NCBI GenBank assembly: GCA_031769625.1
Contig: JAUIMM010000178.1
Span: 25,229,501-25,293,500, forward strand
Origin: Taudactylus pleione
Taxonomy: Eukaryota > Chordata > Amphibia > Anura > Myobatrachidae
Length of the DNA stretch: 64,000 nucleotides
Direction of reading: 5' to 3'
Shown here: one piece after another, positions 49,263 to 58,061 of the stretch
Layout: each line of letters begins with the position of its first letter
Numbering within the stretch: position 1 is the first letter of the stretch
Notes under the pieces: model-generated
Seen by the model: the letters and a program-made list of their open reading frames with translations, nothing else
Database searches by the model: none
What the model was told of the DNA's origin: nothing
Position numbers and translations under genes: made by a program

Positions 49263-49271
49263 GGTACACAC

Positions 49272-49824
49272 AGCCGGCGACAGGGGGGTACTCCCGTGTC
49301 GGGCCCCCGAGCTTCTGGGGGGCCCCAAGTCCAAATGGGCACAAAAAGCATCTGCCGCAGTGGACCTGTTGCTAATAGTGAATAATAAACTGCCCGATCC
49401 GGCGGCCGTCTGTCTGACACTGGTTTTTAGCAAAGAAAAAAGTTAACCCCGGGCAGGGCCCCTCATGGTAGTGTATAGATCCCTACCAGGTAAGTAAGCT
49501 TAGCGCTGCACGACGCGCATACCAGAATGGCGTCTTTGCGCTTGACGCTGCGCCGGACGGCCCTTCCCTGTGTCCCAACTGAGTCTGTCGTGCTCGCATC
49601 AACATAAGAGGAGCAGGGATGAGGAAGGTGAAGTGACAGCCACCGGGCACAGTTCAAGCTGCAGCACCGCACTTCCTATTTCCTAGACTATGTGTGGGCG
49701 TGCGTGTTTTTACTAAGTGTGGGGACTGGGGGTAAGCTACTACATACCTGATCTGTTGCCATATATAAAATGTGTGTGTTGTGGCAAAGCAGCAGAGTAT
49801 ATGTAATGGAAAAGGGGTTTTATG
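49272..49824. other. Unassigned spacer right of the satellite
   Basis: This is a GC-rich segment with a consensus donor CAG|GTAAGTAAG at 49487-49498. I recognise no ORF or repeat family here. Confidence 0.55.
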
Positions 49825-49860
49825 TACGTGTGTGTGTAATATATATATTACACACACGTA
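49825..49860. repeat. Near-perfect TG/TA palindrome
   Basis: TACGTGTGTGTGTAATATAT meets ATATTACACACACGTA, giving arms of about 17 bp with one TG unit more on the left. It abuts the truncated 5' end of the first Penelope-like copy. Confidence 0.75.
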
Positions 49861-49865
49861 CCATC

Positions 49866-50399
49866 ATGGGGTCAAATCTCGCACCAGCGTACGCCAATTT
49901 GTACATGGCGGTATATGAATTATATGAACAAACGTATATCTTGTCAAACTTTGTCAAAAATATAGTGTTCTATAGACGCTTTATAGACGATCTTTTTATG
50001 ATTTGGTCAGGTACAGAGGCCCAGTTCATGGACATGGTTCATTATCTTAATGGTTTGGCTTCCCCCATTAAGTTCACTAGCAATATTCATCAAACTAAAA
50101 TGAATTTTCTGGATGTTACAGTGTTCCGTGAAGGTAACACTCTTAGGACTACTCTGTATACAAAGGACACGGATCGGAATACTCTCCTACATTCAAGGAG
50201 CCAACATCCAAGCCACCTAAAAGAGAATTTACCGATCTCCCAATTCCTAGAGATACTAAGGAATAATTCCTCCAACACTATGGCTACTGCTCAGATCGAT
50301 GAGATGTCGGAACGATTTTTGGCCAGGGGATATTCTTCGAATACTATAGAGATGTTTGCACAAAGCTATCAAACGGCACTCAGAGGGCAAGTCTGTTAG
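49866..50399 (+). pseudogene. Penelope-like reverse transcriptase, truncated
   Basis: The RT begins mid-domain at GSNLAPAYANLYM, the motif just ahead of the active site. It continues with YRRFIDDLFMIW, where FIDD is the catalytic YxDD-type motif (about 49978-50007), and with MNFLDVTVF and TDRNTLLH further on. The fingers half of the RT is absent. The frame ends at TAG 50397-50399 and the homology continues in another frame from about 50356, so a frameshift lies in the overlap. Confidence 0.88.
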
Positions 50400-50745
50400 G
50401 GGCTCCAGACTTGACCCTACTAAGATTCTTTTTTCTAGCAAGTTTGATGTTATGTCACATCATTCGAGAAAAATAGTTAATAAAAATTGGCCGGTTGTTG
50501 CAACTGATCCTGATTTGGATGCACTTGGTAAAAGACCACCAGTATGCGCTTATAAACGTGGTCCAAACCTACGAGATCTTCTTATGCGACCCACTTTGAA
50601 ACCAACGAGTAACACAAGCTCTTGGTTCCCACGCAAGAAAATTGGGTTCTTTAAATGTGCAGACTGCACTACATGCAGATCGCTACTTACTGGCAGTACC
50701 TTCTCTCATCCACACAGTGGAAGAAGAATCAAGATTGAACATTGA
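50356..50745 (+). pseudogene. Penelope-like RT C-terminus and Cys linker
   Basis: This frame continues copy 1 after the frameshift. It contains NKNWPVVATDPDL, PPVCAYKRGPNLRDLLMR and the cluster FKCADCTTC followed by HPHSGRR. A matching segment in copy 2 has CFKCLNCLTC and HPHSGKR, so the Cys/His linker is conserved. TGA codons at 50743 and 50752 separate it from the endonuclease in the same frame. Confidence 0.85.
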
Positions 50746-50754
50746 CTGCATTGA

Positions 50755-51066
50755 ATGATGGATTTTGTAGTGTACATTTTGATTTGTCCATGTGGCCTCC
50801 ACTACGTGGGGATGACTAAGAGATGTTTCCGTGAATGGATGGCCAATCATCGTTCTACGATTAGAGCGGCATTGGAGCTGAAGAAATCAGACAAGCCAGT
50901 AGCAACCCATTTTCTTGAACAAGGACATTTCGTGGCAAGTCTTAAGTGTATGATCATTGACCACATACCAGCCCTTGCTAGGGGAGGAGATCGGGAATTA
51001 GGTTTGCGAAAATGTGAAGCCAGGTGGATTTTTGAACTTGATACATTGGCCCCGAGAGGACTCAAT
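50755..51066 (+). pseudogene. Penelope-like GIY-YIG endonuclease, 3' end cut by a MITE
   Basis: The endonuclease nicks target DNA to prime insertion. VVYILICPCGLHYVGMTKR is the GIY-YIG motif in its Penelope form, followed by the Arg segment FREWMANHRSTIR, a His (VATHFLEQGH), the catalytic Glu in KCEARWIF and the GLN motif near the end. The native reading ends at 51066, where the MITE enters. The last 24 or so codons of the open frame are MITE sequence. Confidence 0.88.
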
Positions 51067-51411
51067 GGGCTCGATTCTATTCAGCGCGATGTAAATAGCT
51101 CCGGGAGTGAGCTCCCGGAGCTATTCAATACACCGCGCTGACAAGTCAGACTAATGACTTCTTCTCTCATCCCTCCGGGGATGAGAGAAGAAATCCGACA
51201 AAAGTCCCGGCTCGAGGCTGTTTTCTGCCCTTAGCGCTGGGAAAACAGCCTTGCGCCGGGAAGTTAGGTCGGGGAATGCCCGTTATCGTGCCTAAACACC
51301 CTGTTTAAGGTGCGATAATGAGCCTTCCCCGACCTAACAGCGCGATGAATTGAATAGCACCGGGAGCTATCTCCCGGCGCTATTTACATCGCGCTGAATT
51401 GAATCGTGCCC
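51067..51411. mobile_element. 345-bp multi-hairpin MITE inside the Penelope endonuclease
   Basis: The ends are long imperfect inverted repeats, with TTCAGCGCGATGTAAATAGC on the left matching the complement of 51378-51397. A 3-bp AAT may be the target duplication. Inside are at least three separate hairpins: 51159-51192 (perfect 14-bp arms, 6-base loop), 51216-51250 (perfect 10-bp arms) and 51263-51338 (perfect 14-bp outer arms around a further stem). There is no coding capacity. The superfamily is not certain, though a 3-bp duplication would suit Harbinger. Confidence 0.75.
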
Positions 51412-52183
51412 AATGAGTCCAATCCTTATATTTTTTTGAATATTTTTTTGGATGCAGTATTTGTTCAACTACTACTGATTTTTGACCTTGCACATGAAGA
51501 TATTATATTTCATAAGATTTTTTATTTTTATTATAATAGATTTTTTTTCTTTTATTTATTTTCATTTATTCACTTTATTGTTGTTTTTCTGTTTATTTAT
51601 TTAATTGTTTGCTTTTTTCACATGTATTTGGTGTTAGTAATAGCCACACTATTTATCACAACGATTGACTGCATTTAAAGCATGTTAATAATATATATAA
51701 ACTTATTTTCTTATGTGCAATATACTAGCATTCCACTAGATGGCGCTTGTATAAGCTTAGCTATTTACTTGCTATGCATTCCAATGTGATGGAACGCAGT
51801 TTAACATTGGTTCCTGACTGTAGTCCTGTCCGGACACGTGATTTCCGGTTTTGGTATGCGTTCCGCAGAGGTGGAGCGCATGTCACTTCTGGTGGTCGCG
51901 TTTTTGCAATATTACAATGGCTATCTGCGCTTATGTGAATAGCGCTAGCCTCATAGTGTTGTCTCCACTCAGGCAAGGGCGCTTTATTTAATGTTTGCAG
52001 CTTTATCTGTGTGTATTAATGGCAGTATTGCGTTTATGTTGATATGGTTACCCAGCAGGCTGTGCGGCCGGCGGTGGCACCCTAAGCTAATTGTTGAGGG
52101 TATTTAGTCTGGCTAATGGTGATGGTGTACATTTTGTACTTGGTTGTTTTGCTATTGGGAACTGCTGCTATATGGTTGCTGAG
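51412..52183 (+). other. Penelope copy 1, 3' noncoding region
   Basis: This T-rich stretch follows the endonuclease after the MITE and leads to the hammerhead-like motif. The small ORFs at 51406-51678 and 51747-51938 show no domain. Confidence 0.55.
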
Positions 52184-52220
52184 TCTTGATAAAGATCCTG
52201 GATTGGGATCGAAATGTCGA
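52184..52220 (+). ncRNA. Degenerate hammerhead-like motif
   Basis: TTGATAAA is followed by GATCC, a short loop, GGATC and GAAATG. The 5-bp stem is perfect and the GAAA string is present. The CUGAUGA string is altered at two positions, so activity is unlikely. Its position near a Penelope 3' end fits the family. Confidence 0.4.
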
Positions 52221-52404
52221 CTGGACTGAACCTTTGCACCTTGTTGTTATGGGTATTTTAAATCTTTTTTTGCATATAAAAACAAGCCTTTTCATATATT
52301 TGGTGAGTGCCGATTATTTTTCTATATATAAATGGATAGTTTTCTGCCTTTAAATTGAGCACCCCACCTGTATCCCTGCTAAATTGGAGTGTGGACATTT
52401 TGGA

Positions 52405-52405
<1 letters not shown>

Positions 52406-52437
<32 letters not shown>
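52406..52437. repeat. (TA)n microsatellite
   Basis: About 16 TA units. It lies close to the 3' end of Penelope copy 1. Confidence 0.95.
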
Positions 52438-52441
<4 letters not shown>

Positions 52442-52511
52442 AGACGTTGATAGGTGTTTCTGTGTCCGGTGTTTGATTTCAAGACCGTATGAGAGCCGCT
52501 ACTTCTGATTG

Positions 52512-52553
52512 AAAAAAAAAATAATAATAATATATATATATATATATATATAT
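52512..52553. repeat. A-run, (AAT)n and (TA)n compound microsatellite
   Basis: An A-run is followed by AATAATAATAA and about 12 TA units. Confidence 0.95.
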
Positions 52554-52758
52554 GTTGTTTCACATTGTCCATTTAGTGCTTAGGCATGTATGCCACTGAG
52601 GGGCTTTATGTGTTCATGACTAGGTATCTATACAAGCCTAATCATCTTTCGCCTACGATGAATGTGGCCTGTTTTCTGGGCATGCACAAACCATTTTATC
52701 TAGTTTGCTCTATGCAAACTGGCATAGTCTCACTCTTCCATCAGTCCCTATATAAAAG

Positions 52759-52911
52759 GTTCCCAAACTCAGTCATTACAGTCCAGGTTTTAAGGATATC
52801 CATGCTTGAGTCCAGATGGTTAAATCAAATTGACTGAGGTACTAATTAAGTCACCTGTGCTCAAGCATGGATATCCTTAAAATGTGTACTGTAATGGCGG
52901 AGTTTGGGAAC
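52759..52911. mobile_element. 153-bp palindromic MITE
   Basis: Arms of about 50 bp pair almost completely: GGTTCCCAAACTC at the left with GAGTTTGGGAAC at the right, and AAGGATATCCATGCTTGAG with CTCAAGCATGGATATCCTT inside. No clear target duplication is seen. Confidence 0.8.
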
Positions 52912-53706
52912 TTCAGCCCTAAGTATATACTCTCTTTTTGGTTATAAACTGTAAGACATATGAAACAGTGGGTTTATCATATTTAACTATTTTCTAACCT
53001 AAAACTGCTGTTTGATTACCAATTACTTGTTAGACAATTCTAATGATTAAACAATTTAACATAATGGAACAACGCCCAGGTCTGGCATAATAGCTGTCCT
53101 TATCATAGTAATCATTAGAAAGACTTGTGAAATTACAGTAAAATATAATTTTAATTGTTGTAGTATAGATTTGTAGATTAACTGCAGAAAGAACAGTTTT
53201 AATTTTTTAACACATTATGAACTTTGCTGGCAAATGATACAGAAGAGCAACTTCCAGAGTTTCGTTAGAGTATAACATACTTGCCTACCTTCCCGGATCG
53301 GCCGGGAGGCTCCCGAAAATTCTTGGCACTCTCGGGCGCTCGGAAAGGTGGGCAAGTCTTCTGCAGGCTGGAGCCACCAGCCACAGCCACCCACTTCATG
53401 AGTTCACAATGACCTCTACAGAAAGTTGAGAAATTAGATGACCTCTACAGCCACTAATCAATGCCCATTTATTGAGGGCCATTCAGTTAAACTTCCCCAC
53501 TCTTTTATTCCATAGCTTAAAATAATTCCTTGTTTTCATCATGCCACATTGGATCCTACTCTGATGTGCTGGAAAAAACTTAAAACACCTCTCCTCTTTT
53601 CGACATCTAGTAGATGCGGGAGGGCTGCAGTCCTTTACAGACTTTCAGCACACATTTGGTCTTCCGTCCAACTAATTTTAGGGTTATCTTCAAGTTAGGC
53701 ATTATG
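52912..53706. other. Unassigned AT-rich spacer
   Basis: Nothing coding is seen. At 53280-53357 a short inverted repeat (CTTGCCTACCTTCC with GGAAAGGTGGGCAAG) encloses CCCGG-rich sequence and looks like a very small MITE. Confidence 0.5.
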
Positions 53707-54690
53707 GTGGAAATGTAATAGAATCCAAGTTATGTGCGACTATGGACTCGCATCAATTCGCAGTGAGCTTGATGCAAGTCTGTACTTAAAGTTGCACTAT
53801 GTAATAGAGTGTGAGTCGAAGAGTGCGATTATGTTAGAGACCATGCAAGTTTGTCTGGGGGAAAACTCGCAACTTGAAATGCAAGTTTTATTAGAAGGTG
53901 CGGGTTTAGCAGAAGCCTGCCCAGATCAGTAAGATCCATGCAGGCTTCTGTGTATAAAATAGGATTTACAGTGTTAAAATAAACAAAAAATACATTGTGG
54001 GGTCCCTCCCAAAAAGCACTACCATCCCCGGGCTTTGTGAGTTGGTCCTGGTTGTGATAATAGGGAAAAATTACGTATGGTTCCCCCATATTTTCATCAA
54101 CCAGCACTAGGCTCTATGAGCCGGTCCTGGTTGTGGAAATACGGGAGGACATAATGAGTAGGGGACTCCCGTTTTAACCAGCACTGGGCTCTAACTAGCG
54201 GGGGTGTATTGCAGCAGCCGGGGGACACGCCTGGTGCTGGTTTATGAAAATACTGGGGACCCCTACTATTCCCCCCCTTTCCTGTATTTTCCCAACAGGA
54301 CTGGCTCACAAAGCCCCATGGTGGATGTGCTTTTGGGGGGGGGGCACATAATTTTTTTACACTTTTTACACACAGAAGCCTGCACGGATCTCACTGATTC
54401 ATGCAGGCTTCTGCTATACTCGCTGCTGCTCAGGCTAAACTCGCTAGCCTGAAGCAGGTCTATTATTTTGCAATGTTTTTTTTCGCACCCTATTACATCC
54501 TGTGAGTTCTAGGTTTTATATGGGCAAACATCTGAATGCGACTTTGGACAAGATGACAAGGGCTGATGCGAATTTCATGCAAATTTATAAGTTTGCGCAC
54601 TCTATTACATCCAGTGAATGCAAAATACATTTTTTTTACTATAAACTTGCACCTTTTATAAAGTCGCACATTATTACATTTCCCCCTATA
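53707..54690. mobile_element. ~980-bp fold-back element
   Basis: The two halves are inverted copies of each other. GGAAATGTAATAGA at the left pairs with ATTATTACATTTCC at the right, CAGAAGCCTGC-type segments at 53909-53951 and 54375-54415 are complementary, and the GGGCTTTGTGAG and CTCACAAAGCCC segments flank the centre near 54200. Each half also repeats a GGTCCTGGTTGTG motif. There is no ORF with a known domain. Confidence 0.6.
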
Positions 54691-54782
54691 TCTCCTCGCG
54701 TACTGCTGCAACCTCGTTTGAGTCATTGTGACTAGAGCAAACTCCACCCAGACATTTAATATTCACTTTATATCAGTTCTGT

Positions 54783-55318
54783 TTAATTGGCCTCACTGAT
54801 TCTGTGCCTGCCTATGTGGCCGCATGGCACAAGAAACTGACCAGAGAGTTGACTGAAGACCAATAGTCCCAGATTTTTAGTTATACATTTGCCAGGTCCT
54901 CTTTGATACAGGTGCTTGAGACACAGTACAATATTTTGTCCTGGTGGAATCAGTGCCCTGTTCATCTCCATCAGATGTTTCCAGGTCTCTGTGATCTCTG
55001 CTGGAGTACGGTCAAGTGCTGGGCACTGTGCTCCATATGTAGTGGCACTGTCCAGTGCTGGCTGGCTTCTGGCAGATGGTCTGTGAAATCTAAGAGAAGA
55101 TGACTGGCCTACCGCTTTCTGATACACCTGAATTTTTGGCTATTCAGTTTAATGGATATATGTCTATTTCACTATTTAAGAAATCACTACTCTAACATCT
55201 CATGAATGCGGCGAAAGCAACCATCCCATGCTTTTGGAGGTCCCCCATACGTCCGCCTATCTCTCAGTGGTTTCAGAGGGTTATCTCTACATGACCATGG
55301 AAGATCTTATTTCTTATT
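54783..55318 (+). pseudogene. L1 ORF2 C-terminal fragment, plus strand
   Basis: The conceptual reading VPAYVAAWHKKLTRELTEDQ is followed by LETQYNILSWW and LHQMFPGLCDLCW, and after a shift by a NAAKATIP-like segment. This order is the C-terminal region of L1 ORF2 with its Cys-rich end. Several stops and shifts break it. It belongs to a different L1 lineage from the full-length copy at 5001. Confidence 0.65.
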
Positions 55319-56470
55319 ATATTTTTCATGATAATTTTTATTGAAATTTAATACAATAAAAATGGGGGTACAGAAATTTAAAAGGGAAAGAAGGGGAACC
55401 AGGCATTTTGCATATCCAAAAAGTCAAAAATATGCAGACACAGCACACAACTAAAACCAATATAAGAAAAAAATATATAAAATGAGCAGAGACAAGGTCA
55501 GTGATCTAACCCGGGTTCTAATTGAAGGGAACAAAGAACAGTAAAGGGGCTTATCCATTAGGTAGCCTGAAAAACTGAACGTCTAGCGTTCAGTCCTTCA
55601 GGTTGCCGGGTGCGGTGCCCGCACTGAACGGCGTTCACTGAACGTTATTCAGTGCAGGAGACTGACCTCCTATCTGTGAACATGTAGAACCTGACGATCG
55701 TCGTCAGGTTGATGAGCATGTTCCACAGATAGTCGGCGTCGGCAAGGACCCAGCGTGCATGCGCATCGCTGGTCCTTGCCGGCTATCCATTAGACGACTT
55801 TCTGAACAATCCGACCAAAACCTCCTGGTTTTGGTCGGTCGATAAAAAAAGTCGTCTAATGGATAGGGCCCTTAACTTCCACAGGAGCACTATATATAGT
55901 AGAGTGTCCCTGTTCTCTATATTCTCCCCATCCGAACCATTTCATATGAATGTACGTAGCAGAGGAGGAATATTTACAGTTCATTTACTTAAGTAGAAAT
56001 AGTTTTGGGACTTTATTCTCAATAATTGCAATGCTGGGTATAGTGGCGGTGATCCACATCAGTGCAATAGAGGCCTTGGTGGCTACTAAAATGTGACCCA
56101 TGATATATCTATCTCCATGGGACAACTTCCCAGAATAGAAATTAAATAGAGCAGTCAGGGGTTCTACAGGAATACACATCCCTACCACTTTAACTAATCA
56201 TTAGAAATACTGCTGTCCAGAGCAGCCGAAGCAGAGGTCACAACCAGAAAATATGAAAGATATCTCCAACACATCCACAATTCCTCCAGCAATAGTGAGA
56301 GATGGAGGGCCAGATTTGATGTTGCCGCTCTGGGGTAAAGTATGCTCTCTGTAACAGTTTATAGTACATTTCTTAATGATTAATGTACTTAGATATCGTA
56401 AAACAAGAGCGGAAGATAATATCCCACTCCTCATCAGACTGGACCCTAGCTAGATCCCTCTCCGATCTTA
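55319..56470 (-). pseudogene. L1 ORF2 C-terminus and 3' end, minus strand, split by a MITE
   Basis: On the minus strand from 56470, SERDLARVQSDEEWDIIF, then a YFTPE-like segment and LVATKASIALMW near 56050, match the C-terminal part of the full-length L1 ORF2 (SRTLEKEDWEMVF, YFTPEKQH, ISAKAAITQLW). Stops and frameshifts are frequent. An AATAAA on the minus strand at 55342-55337 marks the 3' end region. The MITE at 55545-55872 interrupts the 3' UTR. Confidence 0.7.
55545..55872. mobile_element. 328-bp multi-hairpin MITE with TAA duplication
   Basis: TAA at 55542-55544 and 55873-55875 flanks terminal inverted repeats AGGGGCTTATCCATTAG and CTAATGGATAGGGCCCT. Inside are separate hairpins: 55688-55710 (10-bp arms), 55741-55780 (10-bp arms plus an inner AGCG stem) and 55811-55838 (12-bp arms, TCCT loop). 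The TWA duplication fits Harbinger-type MITEs. It lies in the 3' UTR of an older L1. Confidence 0.75.
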
Positions 56471-56794
56471 TATATTCTAACTTGACATCCTCTGCTTTCA
56501 CTGCTACCTGGTTTGATTGGCTGGAATTCAGCCCCTCCTTCCTTTTTTTTTGCTTACTACTATTCTTACTCTTTACACTCTTTCTTTTTTGTTGTGCTTT
56601 CATATTAATCTGATACTATTTATAGTTTACTGTAGATTTGACTTAGGCGGAGCAATTTACGATATTTGTATTTTATCTGAATCTTCTGTAACATTTTTGT
56701 CTTGTCTAATCAGCCTTGTCTAATTATCAGGGGCAAACGCAGGATTTTTAAGGGGGGGCTTCCTGTGTGTATATATGTATATATATATAGCGTC
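56471..56794. other. Pyrimidine-rich spacer with TA/TG run
   Basis: This stretch is rich in T and C (56530-56600) and ends in a short TG/TA microsatellite at 56764-56790 that meets the 5' end of Penelope copy 2. The ORFs here have no domain. Confidence 0.5.
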
Positions 56795-56800
56795 CGAATG

Positions 56801-57784
56801 GATGGCACTCCCATACAGCAATCAAAAAGTCCCGGGTCGAATGTGGCCCCATCGTACGCCAATGCGTATATGATACATGCAGAACGTGACATATTTTTTT
56901 CTTCTGAGATGTCAAGCTATATAAAATTTTACACCAGGTATATAGATGACCTCTTTATTGTATGGTCCGGTTCAAAAGAACTGTTTGAGGAATTAATAGA
57001 CAAACATAACCATTCAGGGAGTCCAATTAAATTAACATACAACATTGATGAATTAAAAGTAACTTTTCTTGATGTTGAGATCACTAAATGTGGGTCTAAA
57101 TTAAATACGTCACTGTTCAGCAAAACCACTGATAGAAATACGACTTTACACGCTAATAGTTTTCATCCTAGATCATCTAAATATGGTCTTCCATTTTCAC
57201 AGTTTTTACGTGCTCGTCGTATTTGTAGCAGTACTGAGATGGCCTCTGAAAATATTGATGGGATGATTGTCAAGTTTTTGAAACGGGGATATAAACGAGA
57301 TTTACTGGATAGAGCGAAAGCTCGTGCTATGTCATTACCCCGTGAACATCTACTGCACCCTAGTGATAAAGTACAACAGACAGAGAGATTCCCATGGGTG
57401 AATCACTATAATACTTTAAGTAAGGAGATTAATATCATCTCTAAAAAACATTGGCCCATAATAAAGAAGGATAGTGATCTTAATCTAGTAGAAACATCCC
57501 TCATGCCTTGTTATACTAGGGGTAAGAATATACGTGACTGGGTGGTTAAGACAGATATAGGACAATTAAGGGCCAAAGAACAGGATCATTTTTTAAAAAC
57601 TAAAAATGGATGTTTTAAATGTTTGAACTGTCTTACCTGTAGATATTTAAGTACTGGTGACAGTTTTTTTCACCCACATAGTGGTAAAAGGTATTCTATC
57701 CGTCACCGGGTGGGCTGCACCACTAAGTTTGTGGTGTATATGATCACCTGTCCATGCGGTCTTAACTATGTGGGCAAATACTGA
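56801..57784 (+). pseudogene. Penelope-like RT C-terminal half and linker
   Basis: The frame opens with MDGTPIQQSKSPGSNVAPSYA, so the domain begins at nearly the same RT motif as copy 1. YTRYIDDLFIVW holds the catalytic Asp pair. LKVTFLDVEI, KTTDRNTTLH and FVKFLKRGY-like segments follow, then HWPIIKKDSDL, a CFKCLNCLTC cluster and HPHSGKRY. The GIY half of the endonuclease ([16 protein letters not shown]) is in this frame. It ends at TGA 57782-57784 because of a one-base shift. Confidence 0.9.
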
Positions 57785-58061
57785 TCGGACCCTTAGGGAG
57801 CGAATGGCCCTACACCGGTCGGCCATTAGGGCTGCCCTTTCAACTGGCACCAGTGACCAACCGGTGGCACGGCATTTTTTGGAGGTGGGTCATAATTTAT
57901 CAGTTCTTAGGTATATTATTATAGACCACATTCCACTATCTATTCGTGGTGGTAATCGATCGCGTAAATTGCTCCAGTGTGAGGCACGCTGGATTTATAG
58001 ACTTGGCACATTGCAACCAAAAGGATTGAATGAAAATCTAGGATTACATTGCTTTTTGTAA
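57768..58061 (+). pseudogene. Penelope-like GIY-YIG endonuclease, C-terminal part
   Basis: This frame continues the endonuclease after the frameshift near 57775. It reads [18 protein letters not shown] (Arg segment), [35 protein letters not shown] (catalytic Glu) and LQPKGLNE (final Asn). Apart from the shift, all expected residues are present. Confidence 0.9.

Larger units (their letters stand above)
13775..49271 (+). repeat. 35.5-kb satellite array with a 30-bp monomer
   Basis: The whole segment is head-to-tail copies of one monomer with the core AAGCTAATGCGGAGGA followed by a CATGTG-containing half. At 30 bp per unit this is about 1,180 copies. The common length variants are 28 bp (GACGTGTG in place of GACATGTGTG), 33 bp (an extra GAG) and truncated units. 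Orientation is constant. Base substitutions cluster at recurrent sites: GCGG to GTGG or GCAG, ACATG or GCATG, GTGTGG or GTGGGG, and TACAAG or TAGAAG. No spacer or foreign insertion is visible. Higher-order organisation is listed separately. The many ORFs here are not genes, because two of three forward frames and two of three reverse frames of the monomer have no stop. Confidence 0.98.
49861..52260 (+). mobile_element. Penelope-like element, copy 1 (5'-truncated)
   Basis: This copy contains the C-terminal RT, a Cys-rich linker, a GIY-YIG endonuclease and a T-rich 3' region with a hammerhead-like motif. It is split by a 345-bp MITE at 51067-51411. RT plus a C-terminal GIY-YIG is diagnostic of Penelope-like elements. 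The CxxCxxC linker and vertebrate setting suggest the Neptune or Poseidon branch, which is an inference. The right boundary is approximate. Confidence 0.88.

Noticed and set aside
13775..49271. Dozens of long ORFs (up to 392 codons forward, 376 reverse) as candidate genes
   Set aside because: They follow automatically from a 30-bp monomer with no stop in four of six frames. Frames are broken by 28-bp units, overlap each other on both strands and lack a start context, domain or third-position bias.
13775..49271. CRISPR-like array of 30-bp repeats
   Set aside because: The repeats are contiguous with no unique spacers, there are no cas genes, and the window is eukaryotic.
13775..49271. E-box CATGTG in nearly every monomer as a transcription-factor sponge
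   Set aside because: A six-base match inside a fixed monomer is expected to recur. Nothing in the sequence indicates binding.
49036..49446. 136-codon ORF spanning the right edge of the satellite as an exon
   Set aside because: Most of it is monomer sequence, and the non-repeat tail has no domain. The donor-like site inside it is noted separately.
51406..51938. ORFs of 90 and 63 codons after the Penelope endonuclease
   Set aside because: They lie in the T-rich 3' region. The hydrophobic look of the first comes from T-rich codons.
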